From Bradyrhizobium barranii subsp. barranii (GTDB taxonomy: Bacteria > Pseudomonadota > Alphaproteobacteria > Rhizobiales > Xanthobacteraceae), in assembly GCF_017565645.3 (NCBI RefSeq), contig NZ_CP086136.1:806001-870000 (forward strand): a stretch of 64,000 nucleotides of DNA. Reading direction: 5' to 3'. The position numbers were made by a program, and so were the translations under genes. The notes below the pieces were generated by a model. That model was not told where the DNA came from and did not search any database. It was given only the letters and a program-made list of their open reading frames with translations. Shown piece by piece: positions 55,222 to 63,631 of this stretch. Numbering within the stretch: the stretch's first letter is position 1; every line of letters starts with the position of its first letter.

Positions 55222-56721
55222 ATGTTCCCCAAGCCGAAATCCGTCTTGTTGCCCAACACCTATGCCTTCGAATCCGAGCCGATGGTGAAGGCGACGGGTT
55301 TTCGCGAATACGACGCGCGCTGGTTGTTCCAGAAGGAAATCAACCTGATGGGGATCCAGGCGCTCGGCATGGGGCTGGGCGCGCTGATTGCGGAGCTCGG
55401 CGTCAAGCAGGAGATCGTCACCGGCCATGATTTCCGCGGCTATTCGGCCTCGATCAAATATGCGCTGATTTCCGGCCTGATGGCTGCGGGCTGCAAGGTG
55501 CACGACATCGGGCTCGCGGTGACGCCGATGGCCTATTTCGCGCAGTTCGACCTCGACGTGCCCTGCTGCGCCATGGTCACGGCCTCGCACAACGACAATG
55601 GCTGGACCGGCGTGAAGATGGGCGCCAACCGCCCGCTGACCTTCGGCCCCGACGAGATGACGCGGCTGAAGGAGATCGTGCTCAACGCCGAATTCAAGAA
55701 CAAGGCCGGCGGCTCCTACCAGTTCCACGAGAATTATCCGGCGCGCTACATCGCCGATCTCACCGGCCGTCCGAAGCTGACCCGCAAGCTCAAGGTCGTC
55801 GCCGCCTGCGGCAACGGCACGGCCGGCGCGTTCGCGCCGCAGGTGCTGGAGGCGATCGGCTGCGAGGTGATCCCGCTCGACACCGAGCTCGACCACACCT
55901 TCCCGAAATACAATCCGAATCCGGAAGACATGGAAATGCTGCACGCGATCCGCGACGCGGTGCTGCATCACAAGGCCGATGTCGGTCTCGGCTTCGACGG
56001 TGACGGCGATCGCTGCGGCGTCGTCGACAACACCGGCGAGGAAATCTTTGCCGACAAGGTCGGCGTGATGCTCGCCCGCGACATGTCGGCGATCCACAAG
56101 GACGCGCATTTCATCGTCGACGTGAAGTCGACCGGTCTGTTCGTCACCGATCCCGTGCTGCAGAAGCAGGGCGCCAAGGTCGCCTATTGGAAGACCGGCC
56201 ATTCCTATATGAAGCGCCGCACCCACGAGACGGGTGCGCTCGCGGGCTTCGAGAAGTCCGGCCACTTCTTCTTCAACAAGCCGTATGGACGCGGCTACGA
56301 CGACGGCCTGGTGTCGGCACTCGCGATCTGCGACATGCTCGACCGCGCGCCGGGCAAGTCGATGGCCGATCTGAAGAACGCGCTGCCGAAAACCTGGTCG
56401 TCGCCGACCATGTCACCGCATTGCGCCGACGAGACCAAATACGGCGTCATCGACCAGGTGGTGAAGCATTTTGAAGGCTTGCAGGCCAAGGGCGCAAAGA
56501 TCGGCGGCCAGGCGATCCGCGATCTCGTCACCGTCAACGGCGTACGCGTCACGGTCGAGGACGGCAGCTGGGGCCTGGTGCGCGCGTCCTCCAACAAGCC
56601 CGAGCTCGTCGTCGTGGTCGAGAGCCCGGTCTCCGAGCAGCGCATGCACGACATGTTCGAGATGGTGAACAGCGTGCTCCGCACGCATCCCGAAGTCGGC
56701 GCGTACAATCAGACGATTTGA
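55222..56721 (+). CDS. Phosphomannomutase/phosphoglucomutase
   Basis: 499 residues of the alpha-D-phosphohexomutase superfamily. The phospho-Ser loop is MVTASHNDNGWTGVKM, the Mg site GFDGDGDRCGVVDN, the sugar-binding loop FEKSGHFFFNKPYGRGYDDG and the C-terminal loop RASSNKPELVVVVE. It converts mannose- or glucose-6-phosphate to the 1-phosphate for nucleotide-sugar synthesis and so fits the ugd/acyltransferase neighbours (exopolysaccharide and LPS precursors). Specificity (PMM or PGM) cannot be fixed from sequence. Confidence 0.9.
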   Translation: MFPKPKSVLLPNTYAFESEPMVKATGFREYDARWLFQKEINLMGIQALGMGLGALIAELGVKQEIVTGHDFRGYSASIKYALISGLMAAGCKVHDIGLAVTPMAYFAQFDLDVPCCAMVTASHNDNGWTGVKMGANRPLTFGPDEMTRLKEIVLNAEFKNKAGGSYQFHENYPARYIADLTGRPKLTRKLKVVAACGNGTAGAFAPQVLEAIGCEVIPLDTELDHTFPKYNPNPEDMEMLHAIRDAVLHHKADVGLGFDGDGDRCGVVDNTGEEIFADKVGVMLARDMSAIHKDAHFIVDVKSTGLFVTDPVLQKQGAKVAYWKTGHSYMKRRTHETGALAGFEKSGHFFFNKPYGRGYDDGLVSALAICDMLDRAPGKSMADLKNALPKTWSSPTMSPHCADETKYGVIDQVVKHFEGLQAKGAKIGGQAIRDLVTVNGVRVTVEDGSWGLVRASSNKPELVVVVESPVSEQRMHDMFEMVNSVLRTHPEVGAYNQTI

Positions 56722-56759
56722 GGGCATCAGGGAGCACAACCCGCGCCGCAAATCTCCGC

Positions 56760-56863
56760 TGTCATGCCCCGGCTTGACCGGGGCATCCAGTACGCCGCAG
56801 CTTCTCCGTATCCAATCGCCGCCTCTGGAATACTGGATCGCCCGGTCAAGGCCGGGCGATGAC
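56760..56863. repeat. Palindromic intergenic repeat, TGTCATGCCCC...GGGCGATGAC type
   Basis: TGTCATGCCCCGGCTTGACCGGGGC and GCCCGGTCAAGGCCGGGCGATGAC; inner CAGTACGCCGC / ATACTGGATCG. It is the reverse-orientation equivalent of 863-967. Confidence 0.85.
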
Positions 56864-56889
56864 TGCTTGCGTGTGGCGAGGGCGAGCCC

Positions 56890-57399
56890 CTAAGCCGCCA
56901 CCACCGCCGGGATCGGCAGCGCGGTGACCGACTTGATCTTCTCCATCGCAAAGCGCGAGGTGACGTTCTTCAGCGGCACGGCGCTGATCAGCTTCTTGTA
57001 GAACACGTCATAGGCCTGCATGTCGGCGACCACGACGCGCAGCATGTAGTCGACGTCGCCGGCCATGCGGTAAAACTCCATCACCTCGGGCATGGCGCTC
57101 ACGGCCTCGGCGAACTTCTTCAGCCAGGCGTCCGAATGGTCGGCGCTCTCGACTGACACGAACACGGAGATGCCGAGCCCGATCTTGTTCTGGTCGACCA
57201 GGGCGACCCGCTTCAGGATCACGCCGTCGGCCTCGAGGCGCTGGATGCGCTTCCAGCAGGGGGTCGAGGACAGCCCGACGCGGTCGCCGATCTCGGCGAC
57301 GGAGAGGGAGGCATCCTCCTGGAGCACCATCAGAATCTTGCGGTCGATGGCATCGAGGCGGCGGCTGGTCTCGGGGAGTTGGACGGCGAGGTCAGTCAT
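56890..57399 (-). CDS. Lrp/AsnC-family transcriptional regulator
   Basis: 169 residues from ATG 57399. It has an AsnC-type HTH (LDAIDRKILMVLQEDASLSVAEIGDRVGLSSTPCWKRIQRLE) and the C-terminal RAM sensor (GISVFVSVESADHSDAWL ... FYRMAGDVDYMLRVVV). It resembles regulators of amino acid metabolism, and the VLSRDYK-type ligand pocket cannot be inferred. Upstream codons are open but start nowhere convincing. It lies 97 bp downstream of the PfkB gene on the same strand. Confidence 0.91.
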   Translation of the reverse strand: MTDLAVQLPETSRRLDAIDRKILMVLQEDASLSVAEIGDRVGLSSTPCWKRIQRLEADGVILKRVALVDQNKIGLGISVFVSVESADHSDAWLKKFAEAVSAMPEVMEFYRMAGDVDYMLRVVVADMQAYDVFYKKLISAVPLKNVTSRFAMEKIKSVTALPIPAVVAA

Positions 57400-57496
57400 T
57401 TGAAGAACTTTGTTCCATTTCAGGGGCTGATTTCCCTGATATAGAGAAAATCTTTCCACGGCAAGCCTATAATCTCGGCGTAACAGGGGAACTTCT

Positions 57497-58420
57497 CTAG
57501 AGCCTGCCTCGTAAAAGCTCTTCAACTTCAACGCGTTGTGGGGCGGCCATGCCGCCACCATGGCGGGTGCATTTCAGCGCTGCGGCGGCCGCGGCGAATC
57601 GCAGCGCCTCCCGCACCTCCCCCCCTTCGGCGAGGCGAAGCGCGAAGGCGCCATGGAAGACGTCGCCGGCTCCGAGCGTATCGACCGCCTGAACCGGGAA
57701 GGCCGGTGTCTCCTCCAGCTCGCCCGCCTCGTCCAGCCAGATCGTGCCACGCGGGCCGCGCGTGGCGGCGAGAAGGGCCGGCGTCAGCCCTGCCAGGCGC
57801 TTCAATGCCTCGCCGTCATCGGCGACACCGGCCGTCTCCTGCACCTGGTCGCTGGCGAACAGCAGGTGCGAGGCGGCCGTGAGCAGGCCGTCCTGCAACG
57901 ACATCGCGCGATCGACGCCGACGATGACGGGAATGCCGCGCCGTCGCGCCTCGGCGCAGAGATCGATGCAAAGGGCGCCGCAGCGGCTCTCGACGAGGAC
58001 CGCCCGGCAATCGGCGAGCAGCGCGTCACCGTCCGGCAGCTTCACGCTCCACAGACCGGGATCGCGATAGATCGTCAGCGTCCGTTCGCCCGAGGGCTCG
58101 ATCAGGATGGCCGAGACCGGCGTGGTCAGGCCGGGCATGCGCACGACGTGCGTCGTGTCGATGCCTTCAGTAGCCATCTGTTCGAGAATGAAGCCGCTCG
58201 ACGCTTCCCGTGCATCGCCCATTGGGCCTGCGAAGGAGACCCGGCCACCGAGCCGCGCAATGGCGATCGCAGCATTGAGCGCGTTGCCGCCGCAGATCTC
58301 GGCGAGATGCGTGGCGTTGGCCTTGCTGCCACGCTCGGGCACGGCCTCGACGCGAAAGGTGAGGTCGCGCACGGGAATGCCGATGCAAAGGATGTGTGGC
58401 GCGGTCCGTGATGTGGCCAC
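57497..58420 (-). CDS. PfkB-family carbohydrate kinase
   Basis: 307 residues of the ribokinase fold. The N-terminal GGNALNAAIAIARLGG motif binds the sugar and the C-terminal AVDTLGAGDVFHGAFAL carries the catalytic Asp and the anion hole. It lies between NudC and Lrp genes, 13 bp after NudC, so the HIT-NudC-PfkB genes are probably one operon. The likely substrate is a sugar, but 2-keto-3-deoxygluconate, ribose or adenosine are equally possible. Confidence 0.88.
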   Translation of the reverse strand: MATSRTAPHILCIGIPVRDLTFRVEAVPERGSKANATHLAEICGGNALNAAIAIARLGGRVSFAGPMGDAREASSGFILEQMATEGIDTTHVVRMPGLTTPVSAILIEPSGERTLTIYRDPGLWSVKLPDGDALLADCRAVLVESRCGALCIDLCAEARRRGIPVIVGVDRAMSLQDGLLTAASHLLFASDQVQETAGVADDGEALKRLAGLTPALLAATRGPRGTIWLDEAGELEETPAFPVQAVDTLGAGDVFHGAFALRLAEGGEVREALRFAAAAAALKCTRHGGGMAAPQRVEVEELLRGRL

Positions 58421-58433
58421 CGGCGGCCCCAGC

Positions 58434-59378
58434 TTACGCGCCGGTCTTGTCGTGCACCCAGCGGCCGAGCAGGTGGTGGGCGATCGCGAACGGATGCGGG
58501 CCGGCGAGCCCGTCCGGATGCGTCCGCGTCAGCATCAGCGCGGCCTCCTCGCGGGTGAACCAGCGCGCGTCCTCCAGCTCGGAATGATCGACGACGACGT
58601 CCTCGTTGAGCGCCCGCGCGCTGCAGCCGATCATCAGCGACGATGGATAGGGCCAGGGCTGCGTCATGTAATACTGCACGTCGGTGCAGCGGATTCCGGA
58701 TTCTTCGAGGATTTCCCGGCGTACCGCGTCCTCGATGGTCTCGGCGACCTCGACGAAGCCGGCGAGGCAGGAATACATGCCCGGCGGAAACTGCTTCTGG
58801 CGGCCGAGCAGGCACTTCTCGCCCGAGGCGACCAGCATGATCACGACGGGATCGGTGCGCGGAAAATGCTCGGCCTTGCAAGCAGGGCACTCGCGCTTCC
58901 AGCCGCCTTCCTTCATCGCGCTCCGCGTGCCGCAATTGGCGCAATAGCCATGGCGCTGGTGCCAGCTCACCATCGACTTCGCCATCGCGATCGCCGAGAG
59001 CTCGTCGGGCGGAATCGCGCCCTGCATCGCCATGCCGCGCAGCTCGGTGACGGTGTAGTCCTCGCGGCCGATCAGCTTCTCGGCTGCCGCCTGCGACATC
59101 CCCATGCCGAACACCGCGGCGCCGTCGCGCAACCCTAAGAAGATCGTGCCGGGGTTGGCGCCGCATTTCAGCGCTTCGTCTACTCCCAGCAGCGCGCGCG
59201 CCTTGTCGCCCTCGCGCTTCACCAGCAGCGAGTCGCGGTAGACGACATAGGCGCGCGACGATGGCTTCTGCTCCATCGCGAACAGTTTTTCGTCGTCGCG
59301 GCGCAGATGCGCGGCGCGATCGAGGACGTGAGTGACGAAGGCCGGTTGTCCCAGCGGAAACGAGTCGAATGCTGACAT
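58434..59378 (-). CDS. nudC: NAD(+) diphosphatase, NudC-type Nudix hydrolase
   Basis: 314 residues; hydrolyses NADH to NMNH and AMP and, in E. coli, removes NAD caps from RNA. The zinc-ribbon CANCGTRS...CPACKAEH is followed by the Nudix box GFVEVAETIEDAVRREILEESGI and the NudC-specific SQPWPYP-like motif TQPWPYPSSLMI. The length and layout match NudC. It begins 10 bp after the HIT gene on the same strand. Confidence 0.93.
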   Translation of the reverse strand: MSAFDSFPLGQPAFVTHVLDRAAHLRRDDEKLFAMEQKPSSRAYVVYRDSLLVKREGDKARALLGVDEALKCGANPGTIFLGLRDGAAVFGMGMSQAAAEKLIGREDYTVTELRGMAMQGAIPPDELSAIAMAKSMVSWHQRHGYCANCGTRSAMKEGGWKRECPACKAEHFPRTDPVVIMLVASGEKCLLGRQKQFPPGMYSCLAGFVEVAETIEDAVRREILEESGIRCTDVQYYMTQPWPYPSSLMIGCSARALNEDVVVDHSELEDARWFTREEAALMLTRTHPDGLAGPHPFAIAHHLLGRWVHDKTGA

Positions 59379-59387
59379 TTCTTGTTC

Positions 59388-59807
59388 TCAACCCAACCAG
59401 ATCTTGCGGCGAAGCGCGCTGATGAAAGTTTGCACCTCGGTGGCGTCATGCGCCAAGGGCTTCATCACGCCCCACACCGGCCGCGGCCAGGCGGCGTCGC
59501 TGGTCCGGCGTGCGATGATATGGACGTGAAGCTGCGGCACGAGGTTGCCGAGCGCGGCGACATTGAGCTTGTCGCATTTGGTGATCTCTTTCAGCGCGCG
59601 CGAGACGCGGGAGATCTCCGTCATGAGTTGCGCCTGCTCCACCTCGTCGAGATCGATGATCTCGACCGCATCGGGCCGCCGCGGCACCAGCAGCAGCCAG
59701 GGATAATGCGCGTCCTTGATGACCAGTACCTTCGATAGCGGCAGGTCGCCGATGTCGATGGTGTCCTCTTTCAGGCGGGAGTGCAGCGACCAGGCGGGAT
59801 CAGACAT
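59388..59807 (-). CDS. HIT family nucleotide hydrolase/transferase
   Basis: 139 residues with the histidine triad motif QLHVHIIARR (HxHxH). HIT proteins hydrolyse nucleotidyl conjugates such as Ap4A or AMP-lysine. It starts the HIT-NudC-PfkB unit; together with NudC it suggests turnover of nucleotide-linked compounds. The ATG is at 59807. Confidence 0.91.
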   Translation of the reverse strand: MSDPAWSLHSRLKEDTIDIGDLPLSKVLVIKDAHYPWLLLVPRRPDAVEIIDLDEVEQAQLMTEISRVSRALKEITKCDKLNVAALGNLVPQLHVHIIARRTSDAAWPRPVWGVMKPLAHDATEVQTFISALRRKIWLG

Positions 59808-59913
59808 ATGCGTTTCCGGATGGCCCGATGGGGCCGGGCGTGTTTGGCCGGACCATACGATACGGGGTCAGCCAGGGGAAGGATCGGGGCTCCGCGGTCA
59901 CTGCATACGCGAT

Positions 59914-60069
59914 CGTCGTCCCGGACAAGCGCAGCGAAGCGGAGCGCCGATCCGGGATCCATAACCACAGGAAGTGGTTATTGCGCGAGCTGGTAACTCC
60001 GTATCTTCGCCAAACCCGATCCTGTGGTTATGGGTCCCGGGTTCGCGCTTTGCGCGCCCCGGGACGACG
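59914..60069. repeat. Palindromic intergenic repeat, CGTCGTCCCGG...CCGGGACGACG type
   Basis: Inverted arms CGTCGTCCCGGACAAGCGC and CGCGCCCCGGGACGACG, with inner inverted pair GGATCCATAACCACAGG / CCTGTGGTTATGGGTCC. It resembles 45792-45913. It is the upstream region of the HIT operon and the end region of the enolase-family gene. Confidence 0.8.
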
Positions 60070-60099
60070 GTCGAGTTTGTGGCAGTGCCGGCGGCTGCT

Positions 60100-61227
60100 T
60101 TACGCCTCCGCAAGCACCCGCGCATTGGCGCGGACGGAGGCCTCGCTGACGCGGATGCCGAGGCCCGGGCCATCGGGCACCACGACATGGCCGGCGCGGT
60201 TGGCAACGCGCTCTTCCAGCACGTCCTCGGTCAGCACGTGATGCGGCATGTAGAATTCGCAGCCGAGCGAGATGCCCGGCGTTGCCGCGATCAGCTGCGT
60301 CCCGGCGGCAAGCCCGATGCCGCCCTCCCACAGCGTGCCGCCATAGCCGGGCAGGCCGGCGATGGCGGCGATCGCCATGATCGCCTGCGCCTCGAACAGG
60401 CCGCCGGCCTTCATCAGCTTGATCGAGACGGCATCGGCCGCCTCGCGGCGCACCACCTCCATCATGTCGCGGCGGTCGAAGCAGCTTTCGTCGGCGAGAA
60501 CGGGTGTTTCCAGCGCCGCGGTGAGCTGCGCCATCACGTCGAGATATTTGCGCGGCACCGGCTGCTCGATGAAGGTCGGCGCAAACTCTTCGACATCGCG
60601 CAAAATCTTGATCGCGCCGAACGGCGCCAGCGCCTGGTTGTAATCGACGCGCAGGTCGACCTTGTCGCCGAACTCCTTGCGGATCGCTTCGAGATGATCG
60701 AGATCCTCGCGATGCGGCTTCACGCCGGTCTTGACCTTGTAGATGACGTTGCCGTCCGGAACCATCTTTCGCATGCGCTCGAGATCGGCGGCGAAATCGG
60801 GATCCGCGATGGAGAAGGAGAGGGGAATCGTGTCGCGCACGCGGCCGCCGAGCAGGTCGGCGACCGACAATCCTGACGATTTGCCGACGATGTCGAGCAG
60901 CGCCATCTCGATTGCGACCTTGGCCTCGGCATGACCGACCAGCGCGCGGTCGAGCTCGGCCATCAGCGCGCGGATGCGGCGCACGGGTTTGCCGAGCACG
61001 ATCGGCCGCAGATAGATGTCGAGCGCGGAGAAGGCCGCTTCCGGTGTTCCCGTGAACACTTCCCACGGCGCTGCTTCGCCCCAGCCGATCACGCCGTCGC
61101 TCGCGGTGAGCTCGATCAGCACGCGCTTCACCGTGCCCTTGACGTTGCCGACGCCCTGGAGGCGCGCCATCTTGATCGGGCTCTCGATCAGGAACAGCCT
61201 GATGCGTTCGATGGTTGCTTCGGTCAT
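60100..61227 (-). CDS. Mandelate racemase/muconate lactonizing enzyme family protein (MLE subgroup)
   Basis: 375 residues of the enolase superfamily. Catalytic Lys residues are in IYKVKTG (K-x-K) and [11 protein letters not shown] (second Lys), and metal ligands in [16 protein letters not shown] and LADESCF, the layout of the MLE subgroup (muconate cycloisomerase, dipeptide epimerase, cis-3-hydroxyproline dehydratase). It is the last of five genes that overlap by four bases each and include a polar amino-acid ABC transporter. The substrate is therefore more likely an amino acid derivative than muconate, but this is inferred. Confidence 0.9.
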   Translation of the reverse strand: MTEATIERIRLFLIESPIKMARLQGVGNVKGTVKRVLIELTASDGVIGWGEAAPWEVFTGTPEAAFSALDIYLRPIVLGKPVRRIRALMAELDRALVGHAEAKVAIEMALLDIVGKSSGLSVADLLGGRVRDTIPLSFSIADPDFAADLERMRKMVPDGNVIYKVKTGVKPHREDLDHLEAIRKEFGDKVDLRVDYNQALAPFGAIKILRDVEEFAPTFIEQPVPRKYLDVMAQLTAALETPVLADESCFDRRDMMEVVRREAADAVSIKLMKAGGLFEAQAIMAIAAIAGLPGYGGTLWEGGIGLAAGTQLIAATPGISLGCEFYMPHHVLTEDVLEERVANRAGHVVVPDGPGLGIRVSEASVRANARVLAEA

Positions 61228-61982
61228 GTCAGGCCTCCATTGACGTGCCAGACCTGGCCGGTGACGTAGGACGCCTTCGGTGATGCCAGGAAGGCGATGA
61301 TCTCGGCCACTTCTTTCGGCCGCCCGCGGCGGCGCATCGGGATCAGCGCCTCGGTGGTGGCGATCTGCTCGGGCGAGAGCCGGCTCTCGCTTGGCTTGTC
61401 CTTGACGATGAGGCCGGGTGACACTGCATTGACGGTGATGCCGTCTTTGGCGAGCTCGATCGCGGTGAGACGCACCAGCGCTTCGAGCGCGGAGCGGCTT
61501 GCCGCGGTAGCGGCAAAGGGTGCGAATTCCGGCCGGATCGCATGCGCGACGAAAGAAGAGATCGCCACGATCCGCGCATCGCGCCCGTCACGCAGCAGCG
61601 GCAGCGCGGCGTCGACCAGCCGCGTGAACGCCAGCGCCGATTCGTCCATCGCCTGCCGGAACTGATCCGCCGGCGTGCCGATCGCGCTGCCGCGGCGGGC
61701 ATGACCGCCGACCAGGATCAATCCGTCGAGCCGTCCGAACGCGCGTTGCGCGGCGGCGACGGCGTCGGTGACGGCTGCTTCCTCGGCGAGATCGCCGAGG
61801 CACTTTGCGACCACAGCGCCTTTCGCTTCGGCTTCGGCCGCGGCGGCATCGAGACCTTCCGCGTTCGAGCGGGTGTGGAGCAGAAGCGCGGTGCCGGGGG
61901 CCGCGAGCAGTTTTGCGGTGGCGCGGCCGATGCCGCTGGCGGCACCGGTGACGAGATAGGCGCGATCGATGTCAGGCATCAC
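61224..61982 (-). CDS. SDR-family protein with altered catalytic residues
   Basis: 252 residues with the Rossmann start [18 protein letters not shown] and the SDR ending [11 protein letters not shown] ... [31 protein letters not shown]. The usual catalytic Tyr-x-x-x-Lys is replaced by Thr159-x-x-x-Arg163 (TAASR) and NNAG by VGGHA, while the catalytic Ser (VAISSF) remains. It may bind NAD(P) without normal dehydrogenase activity, or use another mechanism. It is translationally coupled (ATGA overlaps) to the ABC ATPase before and the enolase enzyme after. Confidence 0.85.
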   Translation of the reverse strand: MMPDIDRAYLVTGAASGIGRATAKLLAAPGTALLLHTRSNAEGLDAAAAEAEAKGAVVAKCLGDLAEEAAVTDAVAAAQRAFGRLDGLILVGGHARRGSAIGTPADQFRQAMDESALAFTRLVDAALPLLRDGRDARIVAISSFVAHAIRPEFAPFAATAASRSALEALVRLTAIELAKDGITVNAVSPGLIVKDKPSESRLSPEQIATTEALIPMRRRGRPKEVAEIIAFLASPKASYVTGQVWHVNGGLT

Positions 61983-62785
61983 GGTGCTACGTTGGCCGGC
62001 GGCAACGCGCCGGTGCGGTGGAAATGGCTGAGGAAGGCGCGCGTCGCGGCTTCCTGCGGATGGTCGATCACCTGCCGCGCCGGACCTTCCTCGACCACCA
62101 CACCATCGCGCATGAAGATGAGGCGGTCGGCGACCTCGCGGGCGAAGGCGATCTCGTGGGTCACGATCACCATCGTCATGCCCTCGGAAGCCAGTTGCTG
62201 GATCACGTTCAGCACTTCGCCGACGAGTTCGGGATCGAGCGCCGAGGTGGCCTCGTCGAACAGCATCACATCAGGCTCCATCGCGAGCGCACGCGCGATC
62301 GCGACGCGCTGCTTCTGCCCGCCGGACAGCGTCGCCGGATATTGGTCGGCCTTTTTCACAAGGCCCACTTTGGCAAGCTGCGCGCGCGCGAGCTTCTCGG
62401 CGTCCGCCTTGGCCATGCGCCGCACTGTGATGGGCCCCTCCATGACGTTCTGAAGCGTCGTCATGTGCGGGAACAGATTGAAATGCTGGAACACCATGCC
62501 GGTGGTGGTGCGGAATTTGGCGGGTGTCTTCACGTCGGGAAGCTTGGCGCCTTCGCCGAATTGGAAGCTTGTGTCGCCGACGCGGACGCTGCCGCCGTCG
62601 GGCACGACCAGCAGATTGATGCAGCGGAGCAGTGTCGACTTGCCGGAGCCGGATGGGCCGATCAGCGCCACCACGCCCCCCTTGGCCACGTCGAGGCTGA
62701 TGTTCTTCAAAACCTCGTTGCTGCCAAAGCTCTTGCGAAGGCTGCGGATCTCGATCTTCGAAGTGTTCTTGGATGGCTCGCTCAT
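61979..62785 (-). CDS. Amino-acid-type ABC transporter ATP-binding protein (GlnQ-like)
   Basis: 268 residues. Walker [16 protein letters not shown], signature [17 protein letters not shown], Walker [17 protein letters not shown], switch His in [14 protein letters not shown]. The [12 protein letters not shown] signature and the SALDPELV sequence are characteristic of polar amino acid importers. It overlaps the permease and the SDR gene by four bases each. Confidence 0.93.
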   Translation of the reverse strand: MSEPSKNTSKIEIRSLRKSFGSNEVLKNISLDVAKGGVVALIGPSGSGKSTLLRCINLLVVPDGGSVRVGDTSFQFGEGAKLPDVKTPAKFRTTTGMVFQHFNLFPHMTTLQNVMEGPITVRRMAKADAEKLARAQLAKVGLVKKADQYPATLSGGQKQRVAIARALAMEPDVMLFDEATSALDPELVGEVLNVIQQLASEGMTMVIVTHEIAFAREVADRLIFMRDGVVVEEGPARQVIDHPQEAATRAFLSHFHRTGALPPANVAP

Positions 62786-63444
62786 TCGCTGACCGCCAGT
62801 CGCTTCTCGCCGCGGCGGACGATGATGGTCAGGGGAATCAGGATCGCCGCATAGGCGACCGCGACCGCGGTGTAGGTCTCCAGCGGCCGGTAGCTGTCAT
62901 GGGCGGCGACCTGGCTTTGGTAGACGAGGTCGGGCACGGCGAGCACCGAAACCAGCGAGGTGTTCTTGAACTGGATGATCGACTGGTTCATCAGTGCCGG
63001 GATCATGCGCTTGATAGCCTGCGGCAGCACGATGCGCCGCATGCTCTGTCCCGGCGTCATGCCGAGCGCGGCGCCGGCTTCGGACTGGCCCTTGTCGATC
63101 GAGATGATGCCGCCGCGGATGATCTCGGAATAGAACGAGCCGCCATAGAGCGAGAGCGCCAGCGCCGAGGCCGTGATCGGCGTCATCTCGACGCCGGCCA
63201 GGATCGGCAGCGCGTAATAGAACCAGATCAGCTGCACCAGGATCGGCGTGCAGCGGAACGCCTCGATGAAGGTGAGGGCGACCAGACGCACCGCCTTGAA
63301 GCGCGACAGGCTGCCGAACGCGCCGAACAGGCCGAAGACGAGACCAAGCACGACGATGACCACGGTGAAGCCGACGGTGACGCCGAGCCCGTTGAGAAAG
63401 AGCCAGCGATAGCTCCAGAGGATGCCGAGGTCCCACTGATACAT
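62782..63444 (-). CDS. Amino-acid-type ABC transporter permease (HisMQ/GlnP family)
   Basis: 220 residues with five hydrophobic segments. The EAA loop is [28 protein letters not shown]. It ends [14 protein letters not shown]. It forms the membrane channel for the binding protein at 63632. The TGA of the permease overlaps the ATG of the ATPase. A palindromic repeat separates it from the upstream binding protein. Confidence 0.92.
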   Translation of the reverse strand: MYQWDLGILWSYRWLFLNGLGVTVGFTVVIVVLGLVFGLFGAFGSLSRFKAVRLVALTFIEAFRCTPILVQLIWFYYALPILAGVEMTPITASALALSLYGGSFYSEIIRGGIISIDKGQSEAGAALGMTPGQSMRRIVLPQAIKRMIPALMNQSIIQFKNTSLVSVLAVPDLVYQSQVAAHDSYRPLETYTAVAVAYAAILIPLTIIVRRGEKRLAVSE

Positions 63445-63481
63445 GCGTGTTCTTACTCGTACCCGATGTCGCCCAGAAATT

Positions 63482-63605
63482 CGTCGTCATGCCCGGGCGT
63501 AGCCGTCCGAAGGACGGCGTCGCTTCCGCTCGCCTATGTCCCGGCATCCACGTTCTTGGTGCCGCGAGTCAGGCGTGGATGGCCGGGACAAGCCCGGCCA
63601 TGACG
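63482..63605. repeat. Palindromic intergenic repeat, CGTCATGCCCGGGC type
   Basis: CGTCATGCCCGGGCG (then an inserted AGCCGTCCGAAGGACGGC hairpin) ... CGTGGATGGCCGGGACAAGCCCGGCCATGACG. Inner ATCCACG / CGTGGAT as in the other copies. It lies inside the ABC transporter operon, between binding-protein and permease genes. Confidence 0.85.
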
Positions 63606-63631
63606 GTGTGGATACTTAAGGCGCTCATCAC

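Noticed and set aside
57399..57561. Longer Lrp N-terminus (start at 57561)
   Set aside because: The additional 54 residues have no similarity to AsnC proteins and overlap the end of the PfkB gene; family proteins start close to 57399.
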